Source: JASGDB01 sp049841315 | GTDB lineage: Bacteria; Bacteroidota; Bacteroidia; Flavobacteriales; Weeksellaceae | Assembly (NCBI GenBank): GCA_049841315.1 | Contig: JASGDB010000015.1 | Span: forward strand, 1-20,063 | Length of the DNA: 20,063 nucleotides | Direction: 5' to 3' | In this document: positions 1-6,381 of the stretch, piece by piece | Layout: each line of letters opens with the position of its first letter | Numbering within the stretch: the first letter of the stretch is position 1 | Program-made: the position numbers and the translations under genes | Notes under the pieces: generated by a model | Seen by the model: the letters and a program-made list of their open reading frames with translations, nothing else | The model's database searches: none | Told to the model about the DNA's origin: nothing

Positions 1-108
1 TTCGAAAGTTACAGAAGACTTGGCAAAGACTATGAATATCACACAGATACAGCAGAAGCAATGGTGAAAATTGCTATGATTAAGCTAATGCTGAACAGAT
101 TAAAATAA
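1..108 (+). mobile_element. 3' end of an IS5-family transposase gene (partial, cut by window edge)
   Basis: The first 36 codons are open from the window edge to a TAA. They encode a segment with YRRLGKDYEY followed by TAEAMVKIAMIKLMLNRL. This pattern (RRL.KDYE, then .EAM...AMI.LML.RL) is the usual C-terminal end of IS5-superfamily DDE transposases of the IS427/IS1031 type; the catalytic residues would lie outside the window. The bases after the stop (TTTAGACAGTTAC, 112-124) could be the right terminal repeat, but the left end is not visible, so this is inference. The element sits just before a four-helix-bundle gene and mraY, at a place where murE is normally the neighbour, so it probably interrupts the dcw cluster. 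It could be an intact IS or only a relic. Confidence 0.7.
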
Positions 109-137
109 AAAATTTAGACAGTTACTTAAAGAATCTT

Positions 138-527
138 ATGAAAACGAAGAATTTTGAGAATTTCCCGGTTTATATTAAAAGTTTAGATTTAATAGAGAAA
201 GTTTTTCAATTTTTAAGAAATCAACATTTTGAAAAAGAATTTGAATTTAATAACCAAATAAAAAGAGCAGGTTTTTCAATATTAAATAATATTGCAGAAG
301 GCTCAGAATATAATAGCAACAGGCAATTTATTAAATATTTAAAAATTGCAAAAGGCAGTTGTGCCGAAGTTAGAAGTATGATGATTATGAGTCAAAAATT
401 GAGGTTAGGAGATGAGGTTATAGCGAAAGAAATTATTGGTCTTTCAAGAGAAATTTCTTCTAATATTTCAAACTTCATTAAATATTTAAGTGAAAATATT
501 GACAAACCACAATCATTAAATCTTTAA
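138..527 (+). CDS. Four-helix-bundle protein (23S rRNA intervening-sequence protein family)
   Basis: A 129-residue, mostly helical protein with the hallmarks of the four-helix-bundle family (TIGR02436 / 23S_rRNA_IVP): an N-terminal helix, QIKRAGFSILNNIAEGS near residues 40-56 with the signature NIAEG, then RQFIKYLKIAKGSCAEVRS at about 62-80, and a final amphipathic helix. Family members were first found encoded inside intervening sequences of 23S rRNA genes and also occur scattered in bacterial genomes; their biochemical role is unknown. Here the gene lies between an IS5-type transposase end and mraY, 27 bases before the mraY start and on the same strand, so it is probably co-transcribed with the cell-wall genes. 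It is visibly more AT-rich than mraY, which fits acquisition. I see no long inverted repeat around it, unlike the GxxExxY cassettes downstream. The start at 138 is the first ATG and gives a normal family N-terminus. Confidence 0.85.
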   Translation: MKTKNFENFPVYIKSLDLIEKVFQFLRNQHFEKEFEFNNQIKRAGFSILNNIAEGSEYNSNRQFIKYLKIAKGSCAEVRSMMIMSQKLRLGDEVIAKEIIGLSREISSNISNFIKYLSENIDKPQSLNL

Positions 528-554
528 ATAAATTAAATCATTAAATCTATATTA

Positions 555-1796
555 ATGCTATACTACCTCTACGAATATTTAACCGCTCACGGAATCGACA
601 TTCCGGGAATGAACCTTTTGAAATCCATTTCGTTTCGGGCAGGAGCGGCAGTTTTGCTTTCGCTGTTCATTGCAATGGTTTACGGAAAAAGAATCATCAA
701 TTTCCTTAGAAAAAAACAAATGGGCGAACTGGTTCGCGACCTCGGTTTGGAAGGACAAAAAGAAAAGCAGGGAACGCCGACAATGGGCGGTTTAATCATC
801 ATTCTCGCCACTTTGATTCCGGTGATTTTATTTACCAGATTTACCAATGTCTATATCGTTTTGCTGATTGTTTCGGTGCTTTGGATGGGTGCAATCGGTT
901 TTATAGACGATTATTTGAAAAAAATCAAGAAAAACAAGGACGGATTAAGCGGAAAATTCAAAGTTATCGGACAGGTTGGCTTAGGGTTAATTGTCGGTGT
1001 TACAATGTATTATAACTCCAATGTTGTCATCAAAAGAAAATACGCCGATGCACGGATTGTAAACAGAAATAATGTGGAACAAAATTTTATGCCGACGGAA
1101 AAAGCGGTCGTTTCCACCGTTCCTTTTACCAAAAACAACGAGTTCGATTACAGCAAAATTCTTTTCTGGATGGACGATGCCGATGCGGATAAATGGTCTT
1201 GGCTGGTTTTCATTCCGATTGTGATTTTCATTGTAACCGCCGTTTCCAACGGAGCCAATATTACCGACGGAATCGACGGACTTGCCGCCGGAACAAGTGC
1301 CGTCATTTTGCTGACGCTGGCATTTTTCGCTTACGTTTCGGGGAACATCATTTTTGCGGATTATCTCAATATTATGTTCCTCCCGAATATGGGAGAAACC
1401 ACCATTTTTGCCGTCGCGATGGTAGGTGCGGTCATTGGATTTTTCTGGTACAATACCTATCCTGCACAGGTTTTTATGGGCGATACGGGAAGTTTGATGT
1501 TGGGAGGTGTGATTGCGGTTTTAGCGATTATTTTAAGAAAAGAACTGCTGATTCCTGTGCTTTGCGGAATATTTTTGATTGAAAATCTTTCCGTGATGCT
1601 GCAAGTCGCAGTCTTTAAATACAGAAAAAGAAAATACGGCTTGGAATACGCCCAGAACAACAGATTATTCAAAATGTCGCCATTGCATCATCATTATCAA
1701 AAAAGCGGTTTCCACGAAAGCAAAATCGTAAACCGGATGATTATTATCGGAGTAATGCTGGCAATTATTTGTTTAATAACATTGAAAATCAGGTAA
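555..1796 (+). CDS. mraY: Phospho-N-acetylmuramoyl-pentapeptide-transferase (MraY)
   Basis: Integral membrane enzyme that transfers phospho-MurNAc-pentapeptide from UDP to undecaprenyl phosphate, making lipid I on the cytoplasmic face. Visible family motifs in order: PTMGG (75-79), the acidic pair in GFIDDYLKK (Asp118-Asp119) followed by KDGLSGKFK, NGANITDGIDGLAAG (232-246), YNTYPAQVFMGDTGSLMLGG (299-318), and the late MSPLHHHYQKSGF with its His triad (378-380). There are about ten hydrophobic segments. At 413 residues it is longer than the ~360 of proteobacterial MraY. The excess is a hydrophilic insertion at about 155-215, which I recall as usual in Bacteroidota. First gene of the intact dcw run here; murD follows after a 65-base spacer filled by a palindromic repeat. 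murE would be expected upstream but lies beyond the window or beyond the IS. Confidence 0.97.
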   Translation: MLYYLYEYLTAHGIDIPGMNLLKSISFRAGAAVLLSLFIAMVYGKRIINFLRKKQMGELVRDLGLEGQKEKQGTPTMGGLIIILATLIPVILFTRFTNVYIVLLIVSVLWMGAIGFIDDYLKKIKKNKDGLSGKFKVIGQVGLGLIVGVTMYYNSNVVIKRKYADARIVNRNNVEQNFMPTEKAVVSTVPFTKNNEFDYSKILFWMDDADADKWSWLVFIPIVIFIVTAVSNGANITDGIDGLAAGTSAVILLTLAFFAYVSGNIIFADYLNIMFLPNMGETTIFAVAMVGAVIGFFWYNTYPAQVFMGDTGSLMLGGVIAVLAIILRKELLIPVLCGIFLIENLSVMLQVAVFKYRKRKYGLEYAQNNRLFKMSPLHHHYQKSGFHESKIVNRMIIIGVMLAIICLITLKIR

Positions 1797-1840
1797 GCCC
1801 CGCAAATTGCTTTCGCAATTAGTCCCAAAGGGGAGAGCAA
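1797..1840. repeat. Palindromic repeat in the mraY-murD spacer
   Basis: Starts right after the mraY stop. It contains a hairpin AATTGC-TTTC-GCAATT (1805-1820) nested between CCCC (1798-1801) and GGGG (1830-1833). The type resembles REP-like intergenic palindromes of Flavobacteria. It probably folds in the operon mRNA. There is no U-tract, so it does not look like a terminator. Confidence 0.6.
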
Positions 1841-1861
1841 TGGTAAAATTGAGTATAAAAA

Positions 1862-3292
1862 ATGAGTATAAATAAAAACATAATTCTTGAAACGCACGAA
1901 GCCCTTTCTCCTTCGGAGAGAGGGTTTGGGAGAGAGGCTGGAAATGGGCTCATAGTAGTTTTAGGAGGAGGAGAAAGCGGATTCGGAGCAGCGTATCTCG
2001 CAAAGAAAAAAGGTTTGGAAGTTTTTCTTTCAGACAAGGGAAAAATACGCGACAACTACAAGGAATTGCTGATAGAAAACGGCATCGAATTCGAGGAAGA
2101 AAACCACGACGAAGAACGCATTCTTTCCGCCGACTGGATTGTGAAATCTCCCGGAATTCCTAAAAAAGCAGAGATTATTCAGAAAATTCAAGCCAAAGGA
2201 ATCCGGCTGTCTTCCGAAATTGAGTTCGCTTCGGAATTTACCAATGCGAAAATCATCGCCATTACGGGAAGCAACGGAAAGACTACCACCACTTCGCTGA
2301 TTTACCATATTCTGAAAAACGATAATTTCAACGTAGGATTAGGCGGAAATATCGGGAAAAGTTTTGCAAAGCAGGTGGCTGATGAAAATTTCGATTATTA
2401 TGTGCTGGAAGTGAGTTCATTTCAACTTGATGACATTCAGAATTTCCGTCCGTACATTTCATTATTGCTGAATTTAAGTCCCGACCATTTAGACCAGTAC
2501 AATTACAATTACGAAGAATATGCTCTGGCGAAATTCAGAATTGCTGAAAATCAGGAAAATGACAATTATTTCATTTACAACAAAGATGATGCGATGAGTC
2601 TGGAACTTCTGGAAAAACTCGAAATAAAAGCACAGAAACTTCCTTTTTCCTTAAAAGAAGAATTCGGAGAGGGCGGTTTTATGAAAAATGATAAACTGAT
2701 TGTAAAACTGGCAGACACTTTCGAAATGCCGGTTGCAGAACTCAGTCTTGCCGGAAATCACAATGTAGCCAACAGTCTTGCCGCTTCCATTGCCGGAAAA
2801 ATCCTGAAAATCAGCAACGAAAGCATCAGAAATGCACTGATGACCTTTCAGGCAGTTCCGCACCGTTTGGAAAAATTTGCGGAAATCGGTGGTGTTCAGT
2901 ACATCAACGACAGCAAAGCAACCAATGTAAACGCCGCCTATTACGCTCTGGAAAGTATGACACGACCAACAATCTGGATTGTCGGCGGAACAGACAAAGG
3001 AAATGATTACACCGAAATTGAAGATTTGGTAAAAAGAAAAGTGAAAGCGATTGTCTGTCTTGGTGTAGATAATCAGAAAATTATTGATTTTTTTAAGGAT
3101 AAAAAAGAATTTATTTACGACACTTCTTCCATTGAAGAATGTGTAAAACTCTGCAAATCTCTGGCAAAATCAGGCGATACGGTGTTGCTTTCGCCGTGCT
3201 GTGCAAGTTTTGATTTATTCAAAAATTATGAAGACCGAGGCGAACAGTTTAAAAAAGAAGTTTTGCAAACCAGCCACGAAGTGGCGAAATAA
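1862..3292 (+). CDS. murD: UDP-N-acetylmuramoylalanine--D-glutamate ligase (MurD)
   Basis: Cytoplasmic Mur ligase that adds D-glutamate to UDP-MurNAc-L-Ala using ATP. The Rossmann-like start IVVLGGGESGFGAAYLAKK lies at 31-49, the ATP-binding loop ITGSNGKTTTTS at 134-145, then LEVSSFQLD, LNLSPDHLD, GNHNVANSLAA, the YINDSKATNVNA motif and a C-terminal domain ending SPCCASFDLFKNYEDRGEQFKK, all typical of MurD. Two oddities are visible. First, the family usually begins one or two residues before IVVLGGG, but here 30 extra residues precede it, about half of them encoded by a REP-like hairpin (1899-1950). There is no ATG, GTG or TTG in frame nearer to the core, so the extension must be translated if the gene is active. 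Second, the last residues (SHEVAK) are encoded by another palindrome. The catalytic core looks intact. ftsW follows after 34 bases. Confidence 0.96.
   Translation: MSINKNIILETHEALSPSERGFGREAGNGLIVVLGGGESGFGAAYLAKKKGLEVFLSDKGKIRDNYKELLIENGIEFEEENHDEERILSADWIVKSPGIPKKAEIIQKIQAKGIRLSSEIEFASEFTNAKIIAITGSNGKTTTTSLIYHILKNDNFNVGLGGNIGKSFAKQVADENFDYYVLEVSSFQLDDIQNFRPYISLLLNLSPDHLDQYNYNYEEYALAKFRIAENQENDNYFIYNKDDAMSLELLEKLEIKAQKLPFSLKEEFGEGGFMKNDKLIVKLADTFEMPVAELSLAGNHNVANSLAASIAGKILKISNESIRNALMTFQAVPHRLEKFAEIGGVQYINDSKATNVNAAYYALESMTRPTIWIVGGTDKGNDYTEIEDLVKRKVKAIVCLGVDNQKIIDFFKDKKEFIYDTSSIEECVKLCKSLAKSGDTVLLSPCCASFDLFKNYEDRGEQFKKEVLQTSHEVAK
1899..1950. repeat. REP-like hairpin inside the 5' end of murD
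   Basis: CCCTTTCTCC (1902-1911) pairs with GGAGAGAGGG (1915-1924) over ten positions with one G-U wobble and a TTC loop. An outer AGCCC (1900-1904) pairs with GGGCT (1946-1950). The sequence stays open in the murD frame and encodes HEALSPSERGFGREAGNGL, which is not part of any MurD fold I know. Insertion of a mobile palindrome at the original start codon is the likely explanation. Confidence 0.7.
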
Positions 3293-3316
3293 AATAGCAT
3301 AGGGTGAAGCCCTATG
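3272..3316. repeat. Composite two-hairpin repeat across the murD stop (copy A)
   Basis: The first hairpin is GCCAC-GAA-GTGGC (3273-3285), inside the last codons of murD. The second is CATAGGG-TGAAG-CCCTATG (3298-3316), in the spacer before ftsW. The same pair, in the same order and almost the same spacing, recurs before ftsA (9249-9292). It therefore appears to be a dispersed repeat unit rather than two chance hairpins. Confidence 0.75.
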
Positions 3317-3326
3317 TATAAATAAA

Positions 3327-4562
3327 ATGGAAAACCAGAATACAGAAAATAAATTTGAATTCCTGAAAGGAGACAAAGTCCTTTGGATGGCGATTATCGT
3401 GATTTCCGTATTCTCGATATTTCCGGTATATTCCGCAAGTTCCAATCTGGAATACATCGCAAACAAGGGGACTACAACGGGGCACGTAATCAAGCATATG
3501 TTTTTTGTTGTTCTCGGTTTGGGAATTATGAGATTAGTGGAAACCGTGAAATACGAATACATCGGGAAACTCAGCAGTATCCTTTTGGGGATTACAGTTG
3601 TTCTGCTTGTGCTTACAATGTTCACGGGAAAAACCATCGACGGTGCGTCCGCTTCCAGATGGCTGAAAATTCCGGGAACGCCGATTTCGTTTCAGCCGTC
3701 CAGTTTTGCTTATCTGATGCTGATTATTTATCTGTGCCGGTATTTAACAAAAAAAATAAAAAGAGAACGGCTTCCGATAGAAAATATTATCTACATTTTC
3801 GGACCCGTTCTGCTGGTTTTCGGACTTGTAGGGAAAGAAAACGGCTCTACGGCTTTAATGATTCTGATGGTTTCATTGATTGTAATGATTATCGGGCAGC
3901 TTTCCTCAAAATATGTATTGGGATTTTTAGGAGTTTCCGGAATTTTCATTGCCGCATTTCTGTTTGTAGCCACACAAACTACAATTATCAAAAGCGACCG
4001 TGTAGATACCTGGATAAGCAGGGTGGAAACCTTTTTAAATGCAAAGAAAAACATCAATGTAGAAGACGAAAGCATCAAAGCCAAAAATTATCAGGTTAAT
4101 CAGGCGAAAGCGGCAATCGTTCACGGCGGAATTACAGGAATCGGTCCCGGAAAAAGTGCATTGAAACAAATGCTTCCGCAATCGGCATCGGATTTTATTT
4201 TCGCGATTATCGTGGAAGAATACGGATTTTTCGGAGCTGCGGTTCTCATTGGTTTATACCTCATTATGATTATCCGGATTGTGATGATTGCCAGTAAAAT
4301 GCCCGCGTTTTTCGGCTCATTGCTGGTTCTCGCTTTGGGAATTATGATTTTCGTGCAGCTTTCGGTAAATATTGCCGTCGCCGTCAATCTGATTCCGGTT
4401 ACAGGACAGCCGTTACCATTGATAAGTTACGGAGGAACGTCAATGCTGGTAACGTACATTCAGTTGGGAATTATCTTAAATGTAAGTTCCCGAATTCAGG
4501 TGTACGACGAAGAAGGAATGGGCAAAAAACAAAATATTGAAGAAATAAATGATATAGCGTAA
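3327..4562 (+). CDS. ftsW: SEDS-family septal peptidoglycan polymerase (FtsW)
   Basis: Polytopic inner-membrane glycosyltransferase that polymerises lipid II at the division septum with its partner class B PBP (FtsI). The 411-residue protein has about ten membrane segments and ordered SEDS motifs: GASASRWLKIPG (106-117), FQPSSFAYL, GITGIGPGKSALKQMLPQSASDFIFAIIVEEYGFFG (268-303), and the C-terminal PVTGQPLPLISYGGTSML (357-374). The aspartate considered catalytic in SEDS enzymes is present as Asp289 in SASDFIFA. The fifth-helix motif that is often PDLGTA reads ENGSTA, a substitution I believe is tolerated in this phylum. A long hydrophilic periplasmic loop runs from about 220 to 285. FtsW is preferred over RodA because the gene lies between murD and murG. 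The start at 3327 follows a hairpin repeat by about 10 bases. Confidence 0.96.
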   Translation: MENQNTENKFEFLKGDKVLWMAIIVISVFSIFPVYSASSNLEYIANKGTTTGHVIKHMFFVVLGLGIMRLVETVKYEYIGKLSSILLGITVVLLVLTMFTGKTIDGASASRWLKIPGTPISFQPSSFAYLMLIIYLCRYLTKKIKRERLPIENIIYIFGPVLLVFGLVGKENGSTALMILMVSLIVMIIGQLSSKYVLGFLGVSGIFIAAFLFVATQTTIIKSDRVDTWISRVETFLNAKKNINVEDESIKAKNYQVNQAKAAIVHGGITGIGPGKSALKQMLPQSASDFIFAIIVEEYGFFGAAVLIGLYLIMIIRIVMIASKMPAFFGSLLVLALGIMIFVQLSVNIAVAVNLIPVTGQPLPLISYGGTSMLVTYIQLGIILNVSSRIQVYDEEGMGKKQNIEEINDIA

Positions 4563-4567
4563 ATATT

Positions 4568-4620
4568 CCCCTCCTTTGGAGGGGTGGCGAAAATTTTTGA
4601 AGAAAATTTTTGTCGGGGTG
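4568..4620. repeat. Double palindrome in the ftsW-murG spacer
   Basis: A perfect hairpin CCCCTCC-TTT-GGAGGGG (4568-4584) is followed by AAAATTTT (4590-4597) and a second AAAATTTT (4603-4610), which can also pair, and then by GTCGGGGTGG. The arrangement resembles dispersed intergenic repeats common in Flavobacteria. It occupies almost the whole 69-base spacer between ftsW and murG. Confidence 0.6.
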
Positions 4621-4631
4621 GTTTAAAATAA

Positions 4632-5813
4632 ATGAATAAAATGAACAAAAAATTGAAAATATTGCTTTCAGGCGGCGGAACAGGCGGACACATATTTCCG
4701 GCAGTTGCCATTGCGCAGGAAATCCAAAAGCGGTTTCCTGATGCCGAATTTTTGTTCATCGGAGCGAATGGTAAAATGGAAATGGAAAAAGTTCCGCAGG
4801 CAGGCTTCAGAATCGAAGGGTTGTACATTGCCGGATTCGATAGAGGAAATCTTTTGAAAAACATCGGACTTCCGTTCAAAATTATTTCCAGTTTATCAAA
4901 AGCAAAGAAAATAATCAAAGATTTCAAACCCGATTTTGCAGTAGGAACAGGCGGATTTGCAAGTGGTCCCGCATTATATATGGCTTCAAAAATGGGAATA
5001 CCGACCTTTATTCAGGAGCAGAATTCACTGCCGGGAAAAACCAATATTTTCAACGGTAAAAAAGCAAAAGCCGTGTTCACCGCCTATCCGGAAATGGAAC
5101 ATTTCTTTCCGAAATCAAAAGTGTATTTTCTCGGAAATCCAATCCGTCAGAATATTATTACAGAACTGATTGACAAAGATTCCGCAAAGGAAAAATTAGA
5201 ATTAGATAAAAATAAATTAACGATACTTTCAGTCGGCGGTTCACTCGGCTCACGAACTTTGAACAACGGCTGGAAAGAAAATCTGGAAAAAATAAAGGAA
5301 AAAGATTATCAGTTAATCTGGCAAACCGGAAAAAGCCCCCTTTCCCCCAAAGGGGAGAAAATTCCGAGCGAAATCGCGGAAAATTTTAGAATTATACAAA
5401 GCCTTTCAGCGAATAGTATTAGCGAAATTCCCCCTTTGGGGGAAAGGGGGCTTGTCTGTGAATTCATCTCCGATATGGCTCTCGCTTATTCCGCAGCAGA
5501 TGTAATTGTTTCCAGAGCAGGAGCAATCGCAATTTCCGAATTGGCGGTGGCGAAAAAACCAGTGCTTTTGGTTCCGTTTCCTTTTGCAGCGGAAGACCAC
5601 CAAACGAAAAACGCTCTGACTTTGGTAGAAAAAAATGCAGCAAGAATGGTAAAAGATTCCGAAATGAAAGAAAAATTCTGGACAACCCTTTCGGAAATCT
5701 GCGAAAACGAAGCATTAAGAAAAGAAATGTCCCAAAATCTGGAATTTTTCGCAAAACCGAAAGCAACGGAAGAAATTGTTGATGAAATTTTTAAAATAAT
5801 GAATATAGTATAA
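4632..5813 (+). CDS. murG: UDP-GlcNAc--lipid I GlcNAc transferase (MurG)
   Basis: Peripheral membrane GT-B glycosyltransferase that adds GlcNAc to lipid I to give lipid II. Visible motifs: the glycine-rich LLSGGGTGGHIFPAVAIA (11-28), GTGGFASGPALYMA (105-118), IQEQNSLPGKTNI (127-139), LGNPIRQ (167-173), SVGGSLGSRTLN (200-211), VSRAGAIAISEL (293-304) and EDHQTKNA (321-328). At 393 residues it is about 25-30 longer than typical. The excess lies at about 235-274, between LIWQTGK and VCEFISDM, where relatives have a short linker. That stretch is framed by a perfect 23-bp inverted repeat in the DNA (5333-5453). The frame is intact and all substrate-binding motifs remain, so the enzyme is probably functional. 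A second ATG three codons in (4641) is an alternative start. The stop at 5811-5813 touches the left end of the first GxxExxY cassette. Confidence 0.96.
   Translation: MNKMNKKLKILLSGGGTGGHIFPAVAIAQEIQKRFPDAEFLFIGANGKMEMEKVPQAGFRIEGLYIAGFDRGNLLKNIGLPFKIISSLSKAKKIIKDFKPDFAVGTGGFASGPALYMASKMGIPTFIQEQNSLPGKTNIFNGKKAKAVFTAYPEMEHFFPKSKVYFLGNPIRQNIITELIDKDSAKEKLELDKNKLTILSVGGSLGSRTLNNGWKENLEKIKEKDYQLIWQTGKSPLSPKGEKIPSEIAENFRIIQSLSANSISEIPPLGERGLVCEFISDMALAYSAADVIVSRAGAIAISELAVAKKPVLLVPFPFAAEDHQTKNALTLVEKNAARMVKDSEMKEKFWTTLSEICENEALRKEMSQNLEFFAKPKATEEIVDEIFKIMNIV
5333..5453. repeat. In-frame palindromic insertion within murG
   Basis: Left arm 5333-5355 (begins AAGCCCCCTTTCCCCC) and right arm 5431-5453 (ends GGGGGAAAGGGGGCTT) are perfect reverse complements over 23 bases, separated by 75 bases. 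The whole unit keeps the murG frame and encodes roughly residues 235-274, including SPLSPKGEK at the left arm and PPLGERGL at the right. It coincides with the extra length of this MurG. The organisation recalls in-frame palindromic elements such as those described in Rickettsia, but sequence homology is not implied. Confidence 0.8.
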
Positions 5814-6363
5814 ACGCAACGTTCGCTAAGATTTTTTAAAATTAATTGAAAATATCTTTCGTTCGCAAAGGCGTTTCACTCAGCAAATGAAAACTGAACT
5901 ATGAATGAAAACGAAATTTCAAGTATTGTTTTTGATGCAGGAATGAAAATTCATCGCAAACTCGGGATTGGTCTTTATGAAAATGTTTATGAAGAATGTT
6001 TGTTGTATGAATTACAAGAAAACGGGTTGTTTGTTGAAAGGCAGAAAGATATAGCAGTTGAATATGAAAAATTAAAAATTGAAAGAGCATTTAGAGTAGA
6101 TTTATTAATTGAAAACAAGGTAATTATAGAAATTAAAGCAGTTCCCGAGATTAATAGTTATCATTTTTTTCAACTTTTAAATTATTTAAAAATCACGGAA
6201 TTGAAATTAGGAATGATTTTAAATTTTCATTCAATGCTTTTCAAAAATGGAGTAAAAAGGGTGGTAAATAAATTATGAATAAACCTCATTCGCTGAGTGA
6301 AACGCCTTTGCGAACGAAAAAATCAGCGTAATAAATAAAAAAAATCTTTGCGAGCGTTGCGTT
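5813..6363 (+). mobile_element. GxxExxY cassette 1: gene framed by long nested inverted repeats
   Basis: Inner arms 5857-5884 and 6292-6319 are perfect reverse complements over 28 bases. Outer arms 5813-5837 and 6339-6363 (starting AACGCAACG) match over 25 bases with two mismatches. The GxxExxY gene lies between the inner arms with only 16 bases before its ATG and 13 after its stop. The cassette fills the whole murG-murC interval and starts at the last base of the murG stop codon. A related cassette occupies the murC-ftsQ interval. No transposase is present, so movement would need to be in trans or through the encoded protein. Calling it mobile is an inference from the repeated structure and unusual location. 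Confidence 0.75.
5901..6278 (+). CDS. GxxExxY family protein, PD-(D/E)xK nuclease-like (cassette 1)
   Basis: A 125-residue protein of the GxxExxY family (TIGR04256; PDDEXK_3 in Pfam). The name motif is visible as GLYENVY at 24-30. A PD-(D/E)xK-like core follows: VERQKDIAVEYE, then RVDLLI with Asp67 and IIEIKA with Glu77 and Lys79, then a helix with HFFQLLNYLKI and the conserved end GMILNFHS...FKNGVKR. The fold suggests a small nuclease, but no substrate or function is established as far as I know. By hand alignment about 99 of 125 positions match the second copy at 7846-8226. The acidic and lysine residues are retained in both, so the genes do not look decayed. The gene is AT-richer than murG and murC and lies exactly within long inverted repeats. 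It is in the direction of the operon and probably co-transcribed. Confidence 0.9.
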   Translation: MNENEISSIVFDAGMKIHRKLGIGLYENVYEECLLYELQENGLFVERQKDIAVEYEKLKIERAFRVDLLIENKVIIEIKAVPEINSYHFFQLLNYLKITELKLGMILNFHSMLFKNGVKRVVNKL

Positions 6364-6381
6364 AAAAAAAAGAAATAAAAA

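Noticed and set aside
112..555. Possible inverted repeat around the four-helix-bundle gene (TTAAAGAATCT at left against AAATCTTTAAAT at right)
   Set aside because: Only a short AT-rich imperfect match, unlike the 28-36 bp perfect arms of the GxxExxY cassettes; expected by chance in such sequence.
1193..1582. 129-codon open frame inside mraY on the same strand
   Set aside because: Shifted-frame shadow of mraY, rich in Cys/Arg/His with no recognisable motif.
3383..4099. 238-codon open frame inside ftsW on the same strand
   Set aside because: Out-of-frame shadow of ftsW with no family resemblance, while the ftsW frame carries all SEDS motifs.
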